Assembly (NCBI GenBank): GCA_034509735.1
Contig: JACGWO010000012.1
Location: 2,170,001 to 2,234,000, forward strand
DNA: 64,000 bases
Direction: 5' to 3'
Origin: Sesamum alatum
Lineage: Eukaryota; Streptophyta; Magnoliopsida; Lamiales; Pedaliaceae
A program made the position numbers and the translations under genes. Position 1 is the first letter of the stretch. The number at the start of each line of letters is the position of its first letter. Shown piece after piece: positions 34,258-45,095 of the stretch. Below the pieces are notes generated by a model that saw only the letters and a program-made list of their open reading frames with translations, did no database searches and was not told the origin of the DNA.

Positions 34258-34430
34258 TACTGATGGGGTTCTACACCTAAATTGTCTGTCTATCTCATTC
34301 TCTGACCGGCCTTCTTGCTTCTTGTGGGCTAAGTTCCTTTCCACTGCTGATGGTGTTCTTCACCTAAATTGTCTGTCGGTCTCCTTTTCTGATCAACTTT
34401 CTTGCTTCTGATGGGCTAAGTGCCCTTGTA
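34258..34430 (+). repeat. Two-copy 87-bp tandem repeat in the copia derivative
   Basis: The segment 'cacctaaattgtctgtc' and its surroundings recur 87 bp apart. The plus reading gives 'DGVLHLNCLSISFSD' and 'DGVLHLNCLSVSFSD'. No known domain. Confidence 0.75.
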
Positions 34431-34971
34431 CTGGTGTTTTGCACCAATAACTGGTTGTGTGACTCGATGTCTCTATTTACACTACTCTAGATGTTGGTCC
34501 ATAACATTCCCTATCTAGCCCAAGAGTGCAGAAATTTTCTATTCAAGAGCGTGTGTGATGTTGCCCTGACCTCCGATCACCTCTCTATATCTGTGATCCA
34601 AGACACGAAGAAGAGTTTGACTTGTATTGCCAAGTTGCACATTCCAATCAAAATCTCCATGTTCAACTTGAGCGGGTGCTGAGAATCATGAAATGATTCT
34701 CCAAATAATTGTAAAATCACAAGAGAATCACAATAATATCTAAGTGTTCATGCGATATTTTTATATGATTCGATTTTAAAGAGATTTCCTCTATTTTCTA
34801 TTATCGACAGATGTAATTCACCTATATAAATAGGTGAAGGTTATATCCTCAAATTAAGAGAGAATAACACAAGTTAGCCCTTTAGGCTTTTATCTCGTGA
34901 TATAGATCATATGGCCAAACTACGTAAATCTTCTTCTTTTGTTCTATCTTTACATATCTAAAACTTTGTCA

Positions 34972-35299
34972 AGAGTGAAAATAAAAACACATATTCTTCT
35001 TCAGACTGTGGGAATCCTTTCATTTACTGACATATATCCTATGTTTGAAGAATGGAAGTATGTGATAATGATTCGTACAACCCAATATACAAAATGATGC
35101 TAATTTTGCAAGAAACTTTGATTTAGAATTTGATTGGTAAGTCGTTTTGACTTTTGAGCACCTAGGGATTAAGGTAATTGTAATCTAGGATTCTATTGTT
35201 GCGTGATACTATCTTGATCTTTGATTGTGATATGATTTGAGTACACTGAAACATCCAACCAAAAGTTTAAGGTGACCACGTAGTTGTATTTGTAAGGTA
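34972..35299. other. Intergenic spacer, nothing recognised
   Basis: Mixed composition, no coding or repeat signal found. Confidence 0.4.
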
Positions 35300-35660
35300 T
35301 AAGGAAAAATAACATTTTTCGTCCGTAATACAGTCTTTTCATTTTTAGTACCATTAGTTACGGAATTCTCACTTTTAGTCTCATAATTTTATAAAAAGTA
35401 GTACTTTTTGTCACATGGTATCTTTCCATTAGATATTTAATGGAAAATGCCACGTGATCGTTAGCACATGGGACTAAAAGTGCTAATTTTAAAATTATGG
35501 GATCAAAAGTGAGAATTCCATATGGAATCAACACATGGTATTTTTTATTAAATTATCTAACGAAAATGTGTCATTGAACTAAAAGTGCTACTTTTTAGAA
35601 GTTACAAGACCAAAAATGAGAATCTCGTAATCAATGAGACAAAAAGTGGAAAGATCCTAT
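35300..35660. mobile_element. MITE with long inverted arms
   Basis: The left arm ('gttacggaattctcactttt', 'aaaaagtagtactttttgtc') is mirrored by the right arm ('aaaaatgagaatctcgtaat', 'aaaagtgctactttttagaa'). A second, inner inverted pair is present ('atgggactaaaagtgcta'). It is non-coding and its exact target duplication is not resolved. Confidence 0.65.
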
Positions 35661-35683
35661 CAAATTTGTTGTAATTGTTTGAA

Positions 35684-35716
35684 TAATAATAATAATAATA
35701 ATAATAATGATGATGA

Positions 35717-35761
<45 letters not shown>

Positions 35762-35772
35762 TGATGATGATG
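35684..35772. repeat. Compound trinucleotide microsatellite (AAT)n-(ATG)n-(ACG)n-(ATG)n
   Basis: The tract steps from AAT repeats to ATG, then to about fifteen ACG units and back to ATG. The changes are single-base conversions of one repeat type to another. Confidence 0.95.
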
Positions 35773-36735
35773 GAGGAATATTCATCTTGCTAAAATTTAT
35801 TGTGATCTGATGTTGAAATCTGAGTTCTAGAAGAAGGAGAAGACGGAAAGATGAAGGCTATCCAATTTTCAGCAAGCATACGCAGAGTTCATGACTTGTG
35901 GAGCAAGGAAGAAAGACGACGAGCAAGTGGAGAAGTTAATGCGGCACCCGAGTGACAACCGTTCTAGCCTATTTTCTACTCCATGAGTTTTCTACACCTT
36001 TCTCCTTAGCTTTAGTTCTAGTTAGGATGAACTAATCTATTTTGTGCTAGGGCTTATGAAAAGCCTATTGATACAATGTCTTAAGTATTTTTCGAATCAA
36101 TCTATTTTGTTATTTCATATATCCATGAATTATTGTGTTTGTTGCTATTATTTGAGAGTTTGATCACCTCTTAAATTTTATTAATTGTGTTGATAAACCG
36201 AAAGGGAATTTAACATAGTGGATAGAATAATTCGTGCTGGTGGATTGAATGATATGTAGGCATACATAAGCACAACTTATCTAGTTACATACGTTTTTTA
36301 CATATCCTAATGCATTATTGTCACGAGTTTCAGAAAGAAGAGATCCACTAATTCCTTGATAGTAATAGGTTCGGCATAACTCGAAAGAGTATATCGAATT
36401 AAATTAGGAAAAACCCCAGTATGTGAGAATACTCGTCTGTTCGATTAATCCATTAATATTGCATTCATTGTATCGATTAGGTGGACCTATAACCGTAGCA
36501 CCTTTTCTATATCTGTGTTTCTCTCTGATGTGTTAATTTTGCCGTAATTGTTTTTATTGATTTCTCGTAGTTATCGTGAATCATCCAACTTTCGGTCATC
36601 TAAATAATTAGGGGTTAGTTATAATTGTAATAATTAGTTCCTTAAATTCTCATAAATTCGATATTTTTTATACTATTTGATAGCTAGTGCACTTACTAGT
36701 AACTTATAAATATTTTAGCAATCAATGTCAACAAG
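35773..36735 (+). repeat. Possible LTR relic of an Athila-like element
   Basis: The stretch resembles the end of an Athila/Tat-type LTR: long T-rich non-coding sequence with 'gtttgatcacctcttaaatt' near 36155 and an ending like 'tagctagtgcacttactagt', followed by 'agcaatcaatgtcaacaag'. I found no partner LTR or primer site, so this is tentative. Confidence 0.3.
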
Positions 36736-37014
36736 TAGAGTTCGTGAATCAAATAAAAATTTTGCTGTTTCTTGGAGCGGTTGGTTATTTTCACTAGGCT
36801 TAGGAGCGTTTTGGTCATATGCCATAACCTAAATGTGATCCCCACATCGCATCGAATATTGCCTAATTGGATTATCATAGTCCTAACAATAGAAATTCGA
36901 TTTAATCTTTACTTAGATTAAGTATTATATATAAGTCGATTATTGTCGTAAAATGTACACTCACATAAAATTATATATTCTACATCTTAACAGGTATACA
37001 TAAAATAAAAAAGG
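36736..37014. other. Intergenic spacer, nothing recognised
   Basis: There are short frames only and no similarity noted. Confidence 0.4.
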
Positions 37015-37545
37015 AGTTTAATGCAATTTATCCTCTTGTGATATTTTTTTTTTTTTGAATTGGAAGCGATAAATTTTATTAATCGAAAGTAAAGTGATTA
37101 CATTCGGTCCTGTCGCCTATCAATATCGAACAGAGACAATTACAAATAATCAAATCAATAATATCACATAAACTAACACATACCTATTACAGCAGCAATT
37201 CATACCTACTATACAGTAAAAATAACATCAACCCACGCAGGAGTTCGAACTCATAACCTCTAAGATCATTCCGCCTCAGCTTCGCCAACTAAGCTAGGAC
37301 TACCCACCTGTGATATTACACATGAGCAAATTACTCTTTATAAAAAAAATAACAATTAACCTCCCTATATTATTTAAAATGAAGCAACTTACCTCTTTAG
37401 ATAAGGAGGTAAATTACTTTATTTTAAAAAAATATAAGCTAAATTGCTTCAATTAAAAAATATAAAGAGATAATTATTTTTTTTAGAAAAATAATTTGTT
37501 CATTTAAGAAAATAACATAAAGAAATTACTTGTATTTTTCCCGAT
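37015..37545. mobile_element. MITE of the 'AATTTACC' type, host of a SINE
   Basis: Left arm 'aatgcaatttatcctcttg' and right arm (reverse complement 'caagtaatttctttatg') flank repeated 'gagcaaattac' and 'aagcaacttacctc' motifs. These resemble the arms of the Mutator-like elements at 12841 and 42424. The SINE at 37046-37308 splits its left arm. Confidence 0.5.
37046..37308 (-). mobile_element. tRNA-derived SINE, copy 1
   Basis: On the minus strand the head reads 'tgggtagtcc' followed by TAGCTTAGTTGG, an exact match to the pol III A-box consensus TRGYNNARNNG. About 40 bases later comes a B box (GTTCGAACTC). The tail is a poly(A), seen as T residues at about 37044-37056. TGTGATATT is duplicated at 37037-37045 and 37309-37317. 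The cloverleaf is not preserved, so it is a SINE and not a tRNA gene. Confidence 0.85.
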
Positions 37546-37762
37546 AAAAAAGTAATAATTTAACCACTAAGACCATCGTACTGCTGGTTGTCTCCTTAAG
37601 ACTCATACGGAGTTCGTTGAAAATGAGTTATTTTATCTACTATTAATACAATATCGGGTGAATTTTGGTGTGTTTTAATATAAACTTTACTAAAATGTCA
37701 TTTTTAACATCCGCATAAAAAAACTCGTTTCGCTTCATCCATAAAAGTTACCAGTTTGTATT

Positions 37763-38025
37763 TTTTTTTTAAATGAGCTATAAATTATTATTTTGAAAGT
37801 ACAACAAAATTTTTAAAGTAACCAATTGCTATTACAATATTCATTGCAAAGTATAACAACATCTATTCAATCCACTGTATAATATCATATCCACATCTAC
37901 CAACACTAATAAAAGAACAATACAAACATCCTATAAATTAAACAACTCCCTACATTTGTAGTACTCGAACCCACAACCTATTAGTTGTAGGACCTCAACC
38001 TCACCGCTCGAGTAAGAGTTCATCG
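37763..38025 (-). mobile_element. tRNA-derived SINE, copy 2, with 16-bp target duplication
   Basis: GTTACCAGTTTGTATT at 37747-37762 and GTTACCAATTTGTATT at 38026-38041 flank it, a 16-bp duplication with one mismatch. On the minus strand a B box (GGGTTCGAGTAC) lies about 45 bases into the head and the 3' end is poly(A) (T run at about 37763-37770). The A box ('tactcgagcggtgag') is degenerate. It differs in sequence from SINE copy 1. Confidence 0.85.
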
Positions 38026-38041
38026 GTTACCAATTTGTATT

Positions 38042-38570
38042 GTTATAATTACACCTCCCTTAAGATTTACTGTAATTACCTTTTGATCCGATAAATTACA
38101 CTTAGTATTTTTAAGTTTTGTTTTCATCTAACAAATATATTCGTCCATTAGTAAAATTTACGGAATTTGCGAACATTAACAAAAAAATTGTATATAAATT
38201 TATACTTACTCCCGATTAACTTATGACAGACTTAATGGGGATTAAACAAATCTAATCTAACCAAACTACCTTTATACATCTTCACATGTTAATGTATGTG
38301 AGAAGGTACATTTTCACCTTTATAAGGATAGTTTGATCATAAAAGATTGTTTGACCTGCAATAAGTATGTAATAGTACAAGCAAGGTAAATATGGATTTT
38401 TATACAACTTTTTTGTTGATGTTTTAACAAATTTCGTGAACTTTATTAGTGGATGGATCTATTTGTTCGATGGTAACAAACTTGAAGGATACCAAATATA
38501 ATTTTTTAAGTTATAGAAAGTGTACGTATAATTACACTAGATCTTAGGAGAGACGGTGTGCAATTATCCC
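38042..38570. mobile_element. Mutator-like MITE related to 19769-20314
   Basis: The arms (left 'gttataattacacctccc', right in reverse complement 'gggataattgcacacc') and the interior ('catgttaatgtatgtgagaag', 'gatagtttgatcataaaa') match the element at 19769-20314. The flanks ATTTGTATT and ATTTATTTT agree at seven of nine positions. It landed exactly next to SINE copy 2. Confidence 0.75.
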
Positions 38571-39429
38571 ATTTATTTTTATTTAATAACTTTAAGATGA
38601 TATCTTGCAATGATTATAACATTTTAGTGTAACTCAATATTTAATCAAGAAAATTTTACAGCTAAATGTTAAAAAATATAAGTTTATTCATTTTTGAATG
38701 AAAAAATTAAAAGAAATAAGAAAATTTCCATGATGGATTTTTGTGTTATTATTCCGAACCTGAAATCTTGTTTGGTTTTGTTTTCTTTCTTATTTTTCAA
38801 TTTTCAGTATTTTTAAGTGGATTATTGTCTTTGTATTGGATCTAGTGCGAGGAATGAAAATATATGTTTGGATTAGTATGTTTATTCACTGGGCTGGCCC
38901 GGTACAATCCCTTATTGTTGGCTCATTTTAAGTAGGCCTAAAGGGTTGTATTGCAATCCTGATCAGCCCATGTGAGGCCTTTTTTTTTCCCTCATTGCTT
39001 TTCTAATTTTTTTTTGTCCTTAAATCTTTGCTTCCATTGTTGATTAGGTCCTTAATTTATACCATTATATAAAGAAAATCTCTTTTTAAATTATAAATGG
39101 CGGTAATGACACCGCGGCACCACTTTGTGGTAATGCAAAAAATAACCATCAACAGATAAGATAACTACTTTATTCAACTTTCGAAATTTTATATTAATTG
39201 ATAAATTAGTTTTTTTATTTTTTTCATTCTTTTTTTTATTATGATATGTTAGCTTATATATTTTACTCTTATTTATAATATATTTAAAGTGTAAAAAATT
39301 ATTTATTATATGCACATAAAAAACGAACGTGCCACGACAACTAGTTTTCTATAAAATTACCCAACAACTTGTCAGGTGCACTAATTGCACCTACGATTTT
39401 TTTTTTAAAAAAAAACACTATGGTAGGGG
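38571..39429. other. Intergenic DNA, no gene seen
   Basis: AT-rich with no domain or repeat found. Confidence 0.4.
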
Positions 39430-39438
39430 AAGGGTGTG

Positions 39439-40644
39439 GGTAAAATTATTTTAAAATAATACAAAATTAAAAAAAATTATCAAATTAGTGTTGTTTTGAA
39501 ACATTTCAAAAAATAAGCAGAGTCGGGGTTTGAACCCTGACTCTGACAAAAATTTAAAAAATAAAAAATAAATTCTGCAAAGACGGGGTGCAGACAATTT
39601 TTTAATGATTGGGCTGGAGCAAATCCAACCCTATCATTTTCTTTTTTATGTTTTATTTTTTTAATTATTTATTAATTGTTAATTAAGATTTTAAATAATA
39701 ATTATTAATATTTAATTAAGTATACTTAATAATTAAATTTAATTAAAAATAAATGTTAGTATTAATGGTTAAATATTATTAATATTTAAAATTAATAAAT
39801 ATATTTATTAATTTAGTATGACCTAATAATATTATTAAATGAATTAGTGTTTTATATCGACTCATTATTTTTTAAATTATGATAATAATTATATTATTAA
39901 ATGAATTAGTGTTTACAATTTTCACTAACTTTGTAATATCAAAGTTAGTTAGTGTTTATAGTTATTAAATTAATTTAGTTTATGAAATTGATATTACAAA
40001 GTTAGTGAAATTATAAACACTAATTCATTAATATATAATTATTAATATTGATTAATTTGATATATATTGAATATTAAAAATTTAATAATGTAATTATTAA
40101 TCATAGTTTGAAAAATAAATGAGTCAATAGAACTAATAGGCGAGGGAAAAAAAAACCTCGACACTACTGTCAACGCCATACTAATGGGATTCATGATCAT
40201 TATTATAATTTATAATTATTACTAATTATATAATATTTTTTATATTTCGTACATAATGTAATATTATTAGGTCATACTAAATTAATAAATATATTATATA
40301 ATTTTTAAATATTTATAATATTAACCATTAATACTAACCATTTATTTTTAATTAAATTTAATTATTAATATACTTAATTAAATATTAATAATTTATTATT
40401 AAAACCTTAATTAACAATTAATAAATAACTAAAAAAAAAAAAACATAAAAAAGAAAATGAGAGGGCTGGATTGCTCCAGCCCAATCATTAAAAAATTGTC
40501 TGCCAAAGAGTCCCCGTCTTTGCAGATTTTTTTTTTTTTTAAAATTTTTTGTCAGAGTCGGGGTTTCAAACCCCTTTTGAAATGTTCAAAACAACATCAA
40601 TTTGATATTTTTTTTTAATTTTATATTATTTAAATAATTTTACC
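39439..40644. mobile_element. Large foldback element with 9-bp target duplication
   Basis: The 9-mer AAGGGTGTG is at 39430-39438 and 40645-40653. The termini are GGTAAAATTATTT and its exact inverse. The arms are inverted copies over more than 500 bp each: for example 'aatgattgggctggagcaa' on the left and 'ttgctccagcccaatcatt' on the right, and 'gtcggggtttgaaccc' against 'gtcggggtttcaaacccc'. The two arms meet near 39960. The right half has an extra asymmetric block near 40130-40200 ('aataggcgaggg'). No coding capacity. The 9-bp duplication points to Mutator-type transposition. Confidence 0.9.
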
Positions 40645-40653
40645 AAGGGTGTG

Positions 40654-40843
40654 GCGGTGGCGGTGGCGAGCATGCACAGTGGTGGAGGGGAGACGATGGC
40701 TTGTGATCGATGATTGCGTCTTAGGCCGGAGGCATGCGATTGTCCCTTTTGATCGAAGAACACGACTTGGAAGAGAGTTGGTTTCTATTTTCTATTTTTA
40801 ATTTTTTTAGAAACTAATTTTAAAAAGAAGGAGATAGGCCAAA

Positions 40844-40874
<31 letters not shown>

Positions 40875-40968
40875 TGCTCAAAAAAACAAAGGAAAGTTTT
40901 ACTAGAAAATTGATAAGAAAAACGAAGAAAGTACCTCAATGGATATCATTTTTCAAGTTGTCTTGGGC
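40654..40968. other. Spacer with GGC-rich patch and (AT)n tract
   Basis: A short 'ggcggtggcggtggcg' patch follows the foldback, and an (AT)n tract is at about 40846-40868. No gene is recognised. Confidence 0.4.
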
Positions 40969-41292
40969 TAGGCCTGTCATTGAGCGGCAATGCCTAGACC
41001 CAGGATGAAATTAAGTAGTGATAAATTAATGATGGATAAAATATAGGATGAGATTAAATTGTCACTAATATTTTCATTCAAATCATCTATTTATCATGAG
41101 TAATCATCTATTTACCTAAATGTAAATAAACAAGAGATTGAGTTGGATATCCAACCCAATCCTTACAAAGTAAAAAAGGCCTTTGACTATAACTTGAGTT
41201 ATTTTATGGTTCGGAATCCAGATTAAATTTATAATAATTATTATCAATATTTACTGGGTACGAATATGGATAGAGTTCCATTGACAAGCCTA
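40969..41292. mobile_element. hAT-like MITE (324 bp)
   Basis: The left end TAGGCCTGTCATTGAGCGG and the right end in reverse complement TAGGCTTGTCAATGG match the termini of the element at 12629-14659. The interior carries 'tgcctagacccagg' and 'actgggtacgaatatgg', as in that copy. The target duplication is unclear. Confidence 0.65.
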
Positions 41293-41609
41293 CTTAAGGG
41301 TGGGGGGTTCGGATTACTCAATCCTGCCAATTCTCCATTTTTACTAATTGGTGAATGCCAATATGTCCCTAATTTGCAAGAGGAATTCCTTGGCGTCGGG
41401 GTCTGAAATGCATTTTCCTATTCCATCAGCGTAAGTACTTGGATGAATTTTTATTAAACTATTCTATTTTATTAATAATTTAATTGAGCCTGATCAGTCA
41501 TTTATTTTATGCAATAAAATAAACTGCCTCTAAAACATTTGTCTAGAAAGAGGAGAACGAGACAAAACAAGCCTCAGCCTAATTTTGACAATTAGTAGAT
41601 TTTTTTAGG
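41293..41609. other. Intergenic spacer, nothing recognised
   Basis: There is no terminal repeat or coding similarity. Confidence 0.4.
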
Positions 41610-42020
41610 CTGAATTACAATTAATTCCTTTGAAATTTGATATAATTATAAATATCATTTCATTGTTTGAAAAATTACAAATACTCCCAAAAGTTTGTAA
41701 CCCTCTAACAAATAACTCATTTTCATCGATTTTTATGGGTGAATTGAACAAAGTGCTCTTATACACTAAATTATTTTTTATTTAATTTTTAAAATTTTTT
41801 TGGATTACGCATGCAGGGAGAGATTTCTTAATTTTTTTATACAGAAGAACAATAATGTAATTTGCCCTGCTGATTTTTCTATAATAAAAAAACTTAAGGG
41901 AAAAATGGTTAATTTTATGCCTTCAGTTCAAAATTACAAAATTCAGGAAAGTATTTATAATTTTTCAAACAACGAGGGAGTATTTGTAGTTATATTAAAC
42001 CTCAAGGGAGGCTGTCATTT
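41610..42020. mobile_element. Diverged MITE of the 55183-55611 family
   Basis: Left arm 'tgaattacaattaattcc', then 'gtttgaaaaattacaaatac', and right arm 'tttttcaaacaacgagggag', 'gtagttatattaaacctcaa' follow the same plan as 55183-55611, including the central 'tttatgggtgaattga' segment. The right end is decayed and no target duplication was resolved. Confidence 0.55.
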
Positions 42021-42423
42021 TTTTTTAAAGGTCAACTCATATCTTGTATTGACTTATTATGATTTTCATTATCATTTCCTTAAAAGAATTTTCAACAATT
42101 TTAGACATATAAATATAGTCAAGCCGATGTTTTTGAAGTATTGAATATCAATCAATCACTCAATCAACCTATCGTATAAATATTTTTCCATTTTGTGATG
42201 TCGATCCACGCTTCTTGACTTTATAAGATATTTCAATTATGAGTTTAAGTAATTTGGAGCATATGTAATAATTTTTATTTTTGTGGTCAGAATAAATTTT
42301 AAAAAAAAGTATTAAACAATAACAAAAGTTGAAAGTGTGTTTGAAAATAAAAATTAAAAGTGAAAAACATTTTGAAGTTGGAGTTCAGAAAAAAAAAAAA
42401 AAACTCAATATTTATAATTTTAT
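42021..42423. other. AT-rich spacer, no gene seen
   Basis: Several A runs; no recognisable feature. Confidence 0.4.
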
Positions 42424-43893
42424 GGGTTTAATGCAAAGGAAAAAATATTTTTTTAGCCCGTTAAGTATGCCTAATATTATTTTTAGTTCGGTAACTATGT
42501 TCATTTTTTTTAAGTCTAATAACTTGTGAAATTGATAAAAAAAAAGTCCTCTGATGGTCGATTTTGGTTTCTTGGCTGAAAAATTACATGGTATGCCAAC
42601 TGGTCATATTTTGAAAATTTGTAAAGCTATGTTGTAATTGAAATTAGGTGAATTTTGACTTGAATTATTATATATATATATATATTTATATATATATAAT
42701 ATACTTATAACTTATAAAAAAAACTATAACTTATAAAAAAAGAAATTAATCCCCCACACTCCCCCCACCCATCCACCCCCACCCCATACCCTCTCTCCCC
42801 GCCTCCTACCCTCCCTCTCCTCTTCCCCACTGCCTGCCTTCTCCCCACTCCCTTGGCGTCCCCCGCAAAGAGGACGCGATGACGTTGAAGGTGTCATCGC
42901 CCCCAGAGCTGAGGAGGGCTCAAGATCGTGCCCTCCTCTGCTGGCGGCGGCATCACCATCCCTGCAGGAAAAAAAGTTAATAAATTTTAATTAATTTAAG
43001 TAAAAATCATTAAAAAAATAAGAAATAATGAATTAATTAAATATATTTAACTAAATAATTATTTGAATTAATTAATAAAATATAATTTCTATAATCAATT
43101 AATATTTTATATATTTTTTTAATTATGATATTTTAAATAATATCCAATCAGCATTAATGACCATGTGTTATTACACGTGGATGTACATGTGTATAAAATA
43201 CCGAAAATTAACCAAATACTTGCCACATTGGCATTTTTCTGTGAATTTTCAAAATGCCACCGAAAAATTGAGTAAAAAACCCTAATTCGAACTAAATCTC
43301 ATTAATTTTGTAAGTTACTGGACCTAAAAAATGAGTATATTTACTGGACTAACATTAATATTTGGCATACTTAGCAAACTAAAAATATAATTTTTCCTAA
43401 TGCAAATTATGCCTTGTGATATTAAAAATGAGCAAATCACCCTCTTGTGGAGAAAAAAAAACAAGCAACTTATCTCCTTGTGTTTAATAGAGAAATTACA
43501 CCCCCACGCGATTTCATATAATTCACTCTATTTTTTCTTAATTTTTTATTTTTTAATTTTCAATTCTAAAATTATATTTATACCCTCATTTAATAACGGT
43601 CGGATCTGATTTGATCTGAGGTCCAAATTCAACTACGAGATCAATGGTGTAGATTTTGTTTAATTTCCAACCAAAATACTATCTTTAGTTTTTACTAAAT
43701 ATTATAAATATTAATAATTATATATAATATATTATATACAAAATATATTTTATTCACAAAAAATCATGCCTACTTGCAAGAGGGCACGTGTATCACACCA
43801 CTTTTTCAAGGGGGTAAATTGCTTCATTTTAAAAACATAGAAGAGGTAATTTGATTTTTTTTTCACAGGGGGTATTTTGTACATATTCCATAT
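42424..43893. mobile_element. Mutator-like element, sister of 12841-14044, split by another element
   Basis: With the nested element 42438-43397 removed, the left arm reads GGGTTTAATGCAAATTATGCC and the right arm 'aagggggtaaattgcttcat' ... 'gggggtattttgtacat', inverted relatives of the arms at 12841-14044. The interior shares 'ggtcggatctgatttgatct', 'gaggtccaaattcaac' and 'caatggtgtagattttgtt' with that element and a distal segment near 43765-43800 ('gggcacgtgtatcacacc' against 'gggcgcgtgtaatgcacc'). It lacks the GC-rich core. Confidence 0.7.
42438..43397. mobile_element. Nested Mutator-like element with exact 9-bp duplication and GC-rich core
   Basis: TAATGCAAA flanks it at 42429-42437 and 43398-43406. 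The terminal repeats (GGAAAAAATATTTTTTTAG and its inverse) extend about 100 bp, with 'taagtatgcc' conserved in both. In the centre, at about 42745-42965, is a C-rich block ('ccccccacccatccaccccc') with a 'gctggcggcggcatcaccat' end, quite unlike the A/T arms. Confidence 0.85.
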
Positions 43894-44340
43894 AGGGGGG
43901 GAGCGGGAAGGGGGTAGCATGTGTTTTTCCCATAATTTTATCAATAAGCTGCAGATGTAGGTAGAGAGTTGCTTGTAACTTAAATTTAATTTAAGAGTTA
44001 AAAAACAGAAACTGTAAAATAAAAATACGTTTATCAACTTATTTTCAGCAATAAATTAATAAACGTTTATTTAAACCTTTATATTTTGATAGCTTTGAGG
44101 GTAATCTTAATAATAAAGTCTAAACTACATATAATTCTAAAATATTGAAATTTTCATGCATAATACAAGTCTTATGCTAGTACACATATATTATTACTTT
44201 AGTTGAGTGTAACATTTTCTAAATTAGACAAGCGGTTGAATCGAAAAATTAATTTGGCTATTATAAAAAACAACGAACAAAAAATATAATTGTGAGAATT
44301 AGTGCAAGAAAGAAAGTTTTTTTAATTTAAGATATTAAGG
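43894..44340. other. AT-rich spacer, no gene seen
   Basis: No coding similarity or terminal repeats. Confidence 0.4.
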
Positions 44341-45095
44341 GTTGTAATAAGACATTCCAAGTGTTGTTCCCACGTGGTCTATCTTGCAGATTATGCAGGC
44401 GAATCTAAGGATTTATCTACCCATCGTGGAGCTCTTTTCGCATAGATTAAATCTATTAAATCATCTCCTGGTTTGCACGCACAACAACAATTTTCTCCCA
44501 TTTTCTTTTTTTATATCACTAGAAATAAAGTAATGTTCACTCTGCATGGGAGTTTGCGTTCTCTCTACATAAGAGTCCTCTTGTCTTAAAACTTCCACCT
44601 CGTCTTTACCTTGAGTGAACAATTCGACACTGAAATCAGACTTGGTGAGTTTTCTCATCCATTCTTCACCGGTGTATGGGCACTACTGATGGAGAGTTTT
44701 GCAGTTTGATTGGTTATTTCTCCAATGTTTTGTTCGCAACACATTTTTCATTTCAATTTTTCTTCTTGTTTCTTGCATCTTGTTTCGTTCACCTCATAGA
44801 CTTTTTGAGTAATTTCTAAGTTTTGATTGGTTTCCTTTTTGTTGCATTCATTCGGGTCGTAGGAGTGTCATCTCTTTTTCATTTTGTTGTGGCTCTTAGG
44901 GTTAGGTGTCGACCTCGTTATCTAGTTTTCATATTAGGGTTTGGCTTGAGTTGTTCTAGGGGTTTTGGCGGATTTTTATCTGTTATAGTGTTTTTACAGC
45001 CAGTGCAGGCCAGGGGTCTGCAGCATCCGAGTTCTTGTACTAAGCTTACTTGTGGCTTGATTAGTTCCTTTGTTACAGTCTAGTACACAGGCTGC
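44341..45095 (+). other. Probable 5' untranslated region of the LINE
   Basis: T-rich sequence with no coding similarity precedes the LINE ORF1. The frame at 44823-45083 has no recognised domain. The LINE 5' boundary is not defined. Confidence 0.35.

Larger units (their letters stand above)
32330..34971 (+). mobile_element. Short Ty1/copia deletion derivative with nested insertions
   Basis: The 3' LTR is 34680-34971 (TGAGAATCATG to TTTGTCA). The 5' LTR has the same sequence but is split by two insertions and spans 32330-33982. A primer site follows at 33983. The interior is only about 700 bp. Just before the 3' LTR the text CAACTTGAGCGGGTGC looks like a mutated copia polypurine tract, and the reading before it ('KKSLTCIAKLHIP') resembles the end of copia RNase H. 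The element kept both ends and lost nearly all coding sequence, like a TRIM. The flanking pentamers do not match. Confidence 0.75.

Noticed and set aside
37255..37310. A tRNA gene suggested by A and B boxes
   Set aside because: There is no cloverleaf or acceptor pairing; the A-tail and target duplication show a SINE.
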